Translations under genes and position numbers: made by a program
In this document: positions 6,040 to 9,652 of the stretch, piece by piece
Numbering within the stretch: position 1 is the stretch's first letter
How the letters are laid out: every line of letters starts with the position of its first letter
Notes under the pieces: generated by a model
What the model was told of the DNA's origin: nothing
Database searches by the model: none
The model's input: only the letters and a program-made list of their open reading frames with translations
DNA from: an uncultured Clostridia bacterium
GTDB lineage: Bacteria > Bacillota > Clostridia > Lachnospirales > Lachnospiraceae
DNA: 9,652 nucleotides
Assembly (NCBI GenBank): GCA_946186175.1
Contig: CAMHMG010000116.1
Coordinates: 1-9,652 of the forward strand
Direction of reading: 5' to 3'

Positions 6040-7170
6040 CTAATTATCATCAAGCAGTTTCTCAATAATACGCAATGTTGCCCTGCCATCACATGAAGCC
6101 ATATACTTCTCTTTAAAGCTCTTTATCTTATCAAGAGAATATTGGCTGTAGTTAATAATTCCATTTATCATTTCATCTTCATTATAGTATATCCCACCGG
6201 GAACAAACTCATCAAACGAGTAATAGAAACCTCTCTCAGTCACATATTCTCTGTAATCATAAGCATAGAAAAACATTGGCTTATCAAGGAGCGCATATTC
6301 AAATATCAGAGAGGAATAATCTGTGATGCACATATCCGAAGCACACATAAGAGTCTCTATAGCATCGTTAGATGCATTTATAAAAAATCTCTCATATTTT
6401 CTTTCTATAAGCGGTTTTTGCCGCACTGCCGGATGTCCTTTATACAGTATTACATAGTTATCAGCAAGTCCGTTATAAAGCCTTTTAACATCAAGCAGCT
6501 TAGGTGACTTTGCTTCCTGAACATTACCCCGAAATGTCGGAGCATAAAGTATTACCTTTTTATCCTCGTCAATACCATAACGCATTCTGATATTCATTTT
6601 ACATGCATCAACATATTGTTTATCAAAGAATACATCCGTACGGCTTACACCAATCGGAAGAACTCTTTCATTATTCTGCCCCATACTCTTAGCATATATA
6701 TCTATAACCTCCGGACTGCTGACAGTCGTAAAATAATAGTCATTATAATACTTTTCCTTTGGTCTGTTAACTCCCTCGTACCCAAACTTTTTGAATGCAC
6801 CACATCCGTGCCACGTCTGAACGAGCTTAGTTTCACTTCTTACAGGCAGGGCTGCAAGTACATTACTACTCTCATTTACAAATACATATTTTGCAACTGC
6901 AAGCTTCTTAATCATATGTCTGCATGCCTTAAGATAATCCTTGTAAGAAAAAACAGAATTCCCTAAAAAAGAAGTATCTACTGTAAATACCTCTCTTTTA
7001 CGGAATTCATTATATAGCAAAGTAAAGTTATTAGAAAGCTCTGCATATCTGATCTCAATGAATAAAACCATATGTTCATTCACCGGTTTTCTTGAATACC
7101 ATTTATACATAATAGGAAACAGTCCGGAAAATATTGCTTTTTTACCTATTTCCTTAAGCATCTTCTTCAC
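6040..7170 (-). CDS. TagB/TagF-family polyol-phosphate transferase, second of two tandem paralogues
   Basis: The family transfers glycerol-phosphate or ribitol-phosphate from its CDP derivative to a lipid-linked wall-polymer intermediate at the inner membrane face. The 376-residue protein is a single CDP-glycerol glycerophosphotransferase domain, similar in length to the primase TagB and shorter than full TagF polymerases. Visible motifs are TWHGCGAFKKFGY (119-131), PTFRG (211-215), KGHP (244-247), TDYSSLIFEYA (283-293), RGFYY (313-317) and a C-terminal CDGRATLRI (360-368). The N-terminus is basic with no signal peptide. The likely start is GTG at 7170, whose first bases overlap the upstream stop (GTGA), with GAGG 8 nt upstream. 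An ATG at 7161 would remove three residues. It is translationally linked to its paralogue. With tarI and tarJ in the same cassette, CDP-ribitol is a plausible donor, but glycerol-phosphate cannot be excluded. Confidence 0.92.
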   Translation of the reverse strand: MKKMLKEIGKKAIFSGLFPIMYKWYSRKPVNEHMVLFIEIRYAELSNNFTLLYNEFRKREVFTVDTSFLGNSVFSYKDYLKACRHMIKKLAVAKYVFVNESSNVLAALPVRSETKLVQTWHGCGAFKKFGYEGVNRPKEKYYNDYYFTTVSSPEVIDIYAKSMGQNNERVLPIGVSRTDVFFDKQYVDACKMNIRMRYGIDEDKKVILYAPTFRGNVQEAKSPKLLDVKRLYNGLADNYVILYKGHPAVRQKPLIERKYERFFINASNDAIETLMCASDMCITDYSSLIFEYALLDKPMFFYAYDYREYVTERGFYYSFDEFVPGGIYYNEDEMINGIINYSQYSLDKIKSFKEKYMASCDGRATLRIIEKLLDDN

Positions 7171-8282
7171 TTGGCATACCTCTTCTTCATTAATTTGATT
7201 ATTCGTTCCGTAGCCCTGCCGTCACAACCACTCATATACTCCTGATAAAATTTCTCCATACGCTCTTTATCAAAAACCTTATATGCCCGATCAATCCCTG
7301 TTATCAGCTCTTCTTTATCAACAGCTATCTCACAAGGCAGGCTTTCATAATCAAGATAAAATCCCCTCGACCCTTTATAATCCTCAAGGTCCGGAGCATA
7401 CAAAAGGACGGGTTTTCTATATATTGCATAATTAAAAATTATAGACGAGTAATCGGTTATCAAAAGATCCGTAACCGGAAGAAGTCTTTCCGTTGCTATA
7501 TCAGTACCGGACTTAAACCCTTTGGTCTCCATATGAGGATGATACTTGATCACAACGAACCATTCTTCACCAAGTTTATTACGAAGAGATTCAAACACTT
7601 CAGAATCCGGAACATGTGGATCTAACGCGCTTCCACGAAATGTCGGAGCCCATAATAATATCTTCTTTCCAGCCGCTTTGGGATACTTCTTAAAGAATTC
7701 CTTTTTACATTCATCTTCATAACCTTCATCATAATAGATATCTGTAGCACTGACTCCTACCGGCTTGCATACACCGGGTTTTTGTCTCATTGCACTTGTA
7801 AATGGGGCCACACTTAACGGACCACTTACCGTAACCAGATCATAGTTACGAAATACATTGCCTATATATTCTTCCGGTATATCATCTGTTGTATCATAAC
7901 CGAATTTTTTGAAAGCGCCACAGCCATGCCACATCTGGATTACAAATGTTCCTTTTCTTTTCCTGCATGATGCAACAGGCAAAAAATTATCACTGATTAT
8001 GACATAATTAGCTTTTGAATACAACTTCATAAAACCGATCATTTTAACCAAAGCTTTCATATAACTCATAGCCTGGAAATCGTTATACCACTCTATAACC
8101 TTATAATCAGCATTATTAAGCCCTTCGTACATCTTATCCATACGTACCGGCCTTTTGACACTATGACCGTCAGCCATAATTACCAGTCCGGGTTCAATAC
8201 TTTTGACTGAAAATACACGATATGCGATCGGTAGTATGCAGTTCTGCACTATCATTTTCAAATATTGACGTATTGCGCGCAT
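7167..8282 (-). CDS. TagB/TagF-family polyol-phosphate transferase, first of two tandem paralogues
   Basis: This 371-residue single-domain member of the CDP-glycerol glycerophosphotransferase family should add a polyol phosphate to an undecaprenyl-linked acceptor. Motifs are MWHGCGAFKKFGY (117-129), PTFRG (213-217), KYHP (246-249), TDYSSIIFNYA (276-286), RGFYL (306-310) and CDGRATERI (353-361). It aligns end to end with its neighbour but differs through much of the N-terminal half and in the KYHP versus KGHP motif, so the two are diverged paralogues and not a recent duplication. The ATG follows the glmM stop directly (TAAATG), with GAGG (8288-8291) 5 nt upstream inside the glmM end. This tight coupling ties it to glmM transcription. 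A primase role for one paralogue and an extender role for the other is the simplest division, but the order cannot be read from sequence. Confidence 0.92.
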   Translation of the reverse strand: MRAIRQYLKMIVQNCILPIAYRVFSVKSIEPGLVIMADGHSVKRPVRMDKMYEGLNNADYKVIEWYNDFQAMSYMKALVKMIGFMKLYSKANYVIISDNFLPVASCRKRKGTFVIQMWHGCGAFKKFGYDTTDDIPEEYIGNVFRNYDLVTVSGPLSVAPFTSAMRQKPGVCKPVGVSATDIYYDEGYEDECKKEFFKKYPKAAGKKILLWAPTFRGSALDPHVPDSEVFESLRNKLGEEWFVVIKYHPHMETKGFKSGTDIATERLLPVTDLLITDYSSIIFNYAIYRKPVLLYAPDLEDYKGSRGFYLDYESLPCEIAVDKEELITGIDRAYKVFDKERMEKFYQEYMSGCDGRATERIIKLMKKRYAK

Positions 8283-9635
8283 TTATGCCTCATGTCCCTT
8301 ATCTTTGATAACCTTGACAACCTCATCAACATATTTTCTACATAACTCATCAGTACCTGCCTCAACCATTACGCGTATGAGCGGTTCAGTTCCACTCTCA
8401 CGAAGAAGAATTCTTCCGTCTTCTCCAAGAGCTTCTTCTACTCTCTTAACCGCAGCCTTAACATCCTCATCCTCGCGTGCTTCCTTTTTACTCTTAACTC
8501 TGACATTCTCAAGAAGCTGTGGATATATCTTTAAATCTCTGAACAGTTCAGATGCAGCAACCTTCTTTTCAAGTAATACTTCCATGAATTTAATAGAGGT
8601 AAGTACTCCGTCCCCTGTTGTTGCATACTTGCTGAAAATTATATGACCACTCTGCTCACCGCCTAAAGAATGACCGTTTTCCATCATATTCTCAAATACA
8701 TATTTATCTCCGACAGCTGTCTTCTCATAAGCTATCTTCTTGCGGTCAAATGCTTTATATAATCCAAGGTTAGACATTACGGTTGTTACAACTGTATTAT
8801 TATTGAGTTCTCCGCGCTCTGACAGATAACATCCACACGCGTACAGAATCTTATCGCCATCTATGATCTCGCCGTTCTCATCTACTGCAAGACATCTGTC
8901 TGCGTCACCATCATAAGCAAATCCTATATCAAGCTTCTTATCCTTGACAAGCTCTACTAACTGTTCAATATGTGTCGAGCCACAGTTCTCATTGATATTG
9001 ACTCCGTCAGGATTATTATTGATCACATAAGTCTTAGCTCCTAAAGCTTCAAATACAGCCTTAGCTACTGTTGAGGATGCTCCGTTAGCGCAATCAAGTC
9101 CTATTCTCTTATGCTTGTAGGAACGTGTTGCAAGAGTCATTAGATAACCGATATATCTGTTTCTACCCATTGAATAATCAACTGTTCTTCCTATCTTCTC
9201 TCTGGTAGCAAATGGAATTTCAGGGATCTCCCCGTCAATATACGCCTCGATCTCATTCTCTACCGACGCCTCTACTTTAGAACCAAATCCATTGATAATC
9301 TTGATTCCGTTATCATAATATGGATTGTGACTTGCCGAGATCATAATACCACAGTCAAATTCATCAAGTCTTACAATATAAGAAACACTTGGTGTAGGAG
9401 TAACATGCATCAGGTATACATCAGCACCACTGGCTGTAAGACCGGCAACCAAAGAATACTCAAACATATACGATGAACGTCTTGTATCTTTACCGATAAC
9501 AATACTTGCCTTACCGTCGTCATGATTTTTCCCATAATAATATCCGAGATATCTGCCCACCTTATAAGCATGTTCAACAGTAAGATTAACGTTAGCTTCT
9601 CCTCTAAAACCATCTGTTCCAAAATATTTACCCAT
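8283..9635 (-). CDS. glmM: Phosphoglucosamine mutase
   Basis: GlmM converts glucosamine-6-phosphate to glucosamine-1-phosphate in the cytoplasm, the step after GlmS on the way to UDP-GlcNAc. The 450 residues are full length for the family and show all four domains of the alpha-D-phosphohexomutase fold. They include YFGTDGFRG (4-12), the phosphoserine loop ISASHNP (99-105) with Ser102 as the phosphorylated residue, the metal loop DGDADR (242-247), the sugar-binding GGEQSGH (325-331) and the phosphate-binding RESGTEPLIRVM (412-423). The start is supported by AGGAGG (9641-9646) 5 nt upstream, near the window edge. The stop is followed at once by the first TagF-like gene. Its promoter lies outside the window. 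The SASHNP sequence and the overall length match GlmM better than phosphoglucomutase or phosphomannomutase. Confidence 0.98.
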   Translation of the reverse strand: MGKYFGTDGFRGEANVNLTVEHAYKVGRYLGYYYGKNHDDGKASIVIGKDTRRSSYMFEYSLVAGLTASGADVYLMHVTPTPSVSYIVRLDEFDCGIMISASHNPYYDNGIKIINGFGSKVEASVENEIEAYIDGEIPEIPFATREKIGRTVDYSMGRNRYIGYLMTLATRSYKHKRIGLDCANGASSTVAKAVFEALGAKTYVINNNPDGVNINENCGSTHIEQLVELVKDKKLDIGFAYDGDADRCLAVDENGEIIDGDKILYACGCYLSERGELNNNTVVTTVMSNLGLYKAFDRKKIAYEKTAVGDKYVFENMMENGHSLGGEQSGHIIFSKYATTGDGVLTSIKFMEVLLEKKVAASELFRDLKIYPQLLENVRVKSKKEAREDEDVKAAVKRVEEALGEDGRILLRESGTEPLIRVMVEAGTDELCRKYVDEVVKVIKDKGHEA

Positions 9636-9652
9636 ATCTGCCTCCTGATATA

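Noticed and set aside
135..8646. Several plus-strand reading frames of 60-130 codons
   Set aside because: They lie opposite well-identified minus-strand genes or in repeat DNA, have low-complexity or unlikely compositions, and show no recognisable domains or consistent ribosome binding sites.
9410..9622. 70-codon minus-strand frame inside glmM
   Set aside because: Out-of-frame shadow of the glmM N-terminus with no domain or independent start signal.

Overview
The window looks like low-GC Firmicutes DNA of the class Clostridia, and Lachnospiraceae fits best. The reasons are AT-rich coding sequence, strong AGGAGG-type ribosome binding sites, sigma-A promoters with extended -10 boxes, and a Gram-positive-type ribitol-phosphate pathway. 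The genus cannot be fixed from sequence alone. All eight genes lie on the minus strand, so transcription runs from right to left.

Layout in the direction of transcription: glmM (9635-8283), two tandem TagB/TagF-family polyol-phosphate transferases (8282-7167 and 7170-6040), then a 294-base gap. That gap holds one copy of a dispersed repeat, a good promoter and two identical 87-bp repeat units. Next come a WbaP/CpsE-type initiating sugar-phosphate transferase (5745-4375), a 272-base gap full of inverted repeats, tarI (4102-3389), a 143-base gap with a long hairpin, tarJ (3245-2220), a GT2 glycosyltransferase (2169-1420), and glmS (1291 to beyond the left edge) behind its own promoter.

How the genes work together: GlmS and GlmM catalyse successive steps that turn fructose-6-P into glucosamine-1-P for UDP-GlcNAc. 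Between these two housekeeping genes sits a surface-polymer cassette. TarJ reduces ribulose-5-P to ribitol-5-P, and TarI activates it to CDP-ribitol. The WbaP-like enzyme starts a lipid-linked glycan on undecaprenyl phosphate, the GT2 enzyme probably adds a sugar, and the two TagF-family enzymes probably add polyol phosphate. The likely product is a ribitol-phosphate-containing wall polymer or capsule of teichoic-acid type. No flippase, ABC exporter, polymerase, TagO, TagA or TagD is present, so the pathway must be completed elsewhere.

The coding content is recognisable. The unexpected part is the intergenic DNA. It carries an exact tandem repeat in a predicted 5' leader, a dispersed repeat after two different genes, and long inverted repeats. 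In several of them the mispairs become G-U pairs only in RNA made from the minus (transcribed) strand. That suggests structured RNA elements in the operon, but it is inference from hand folding.
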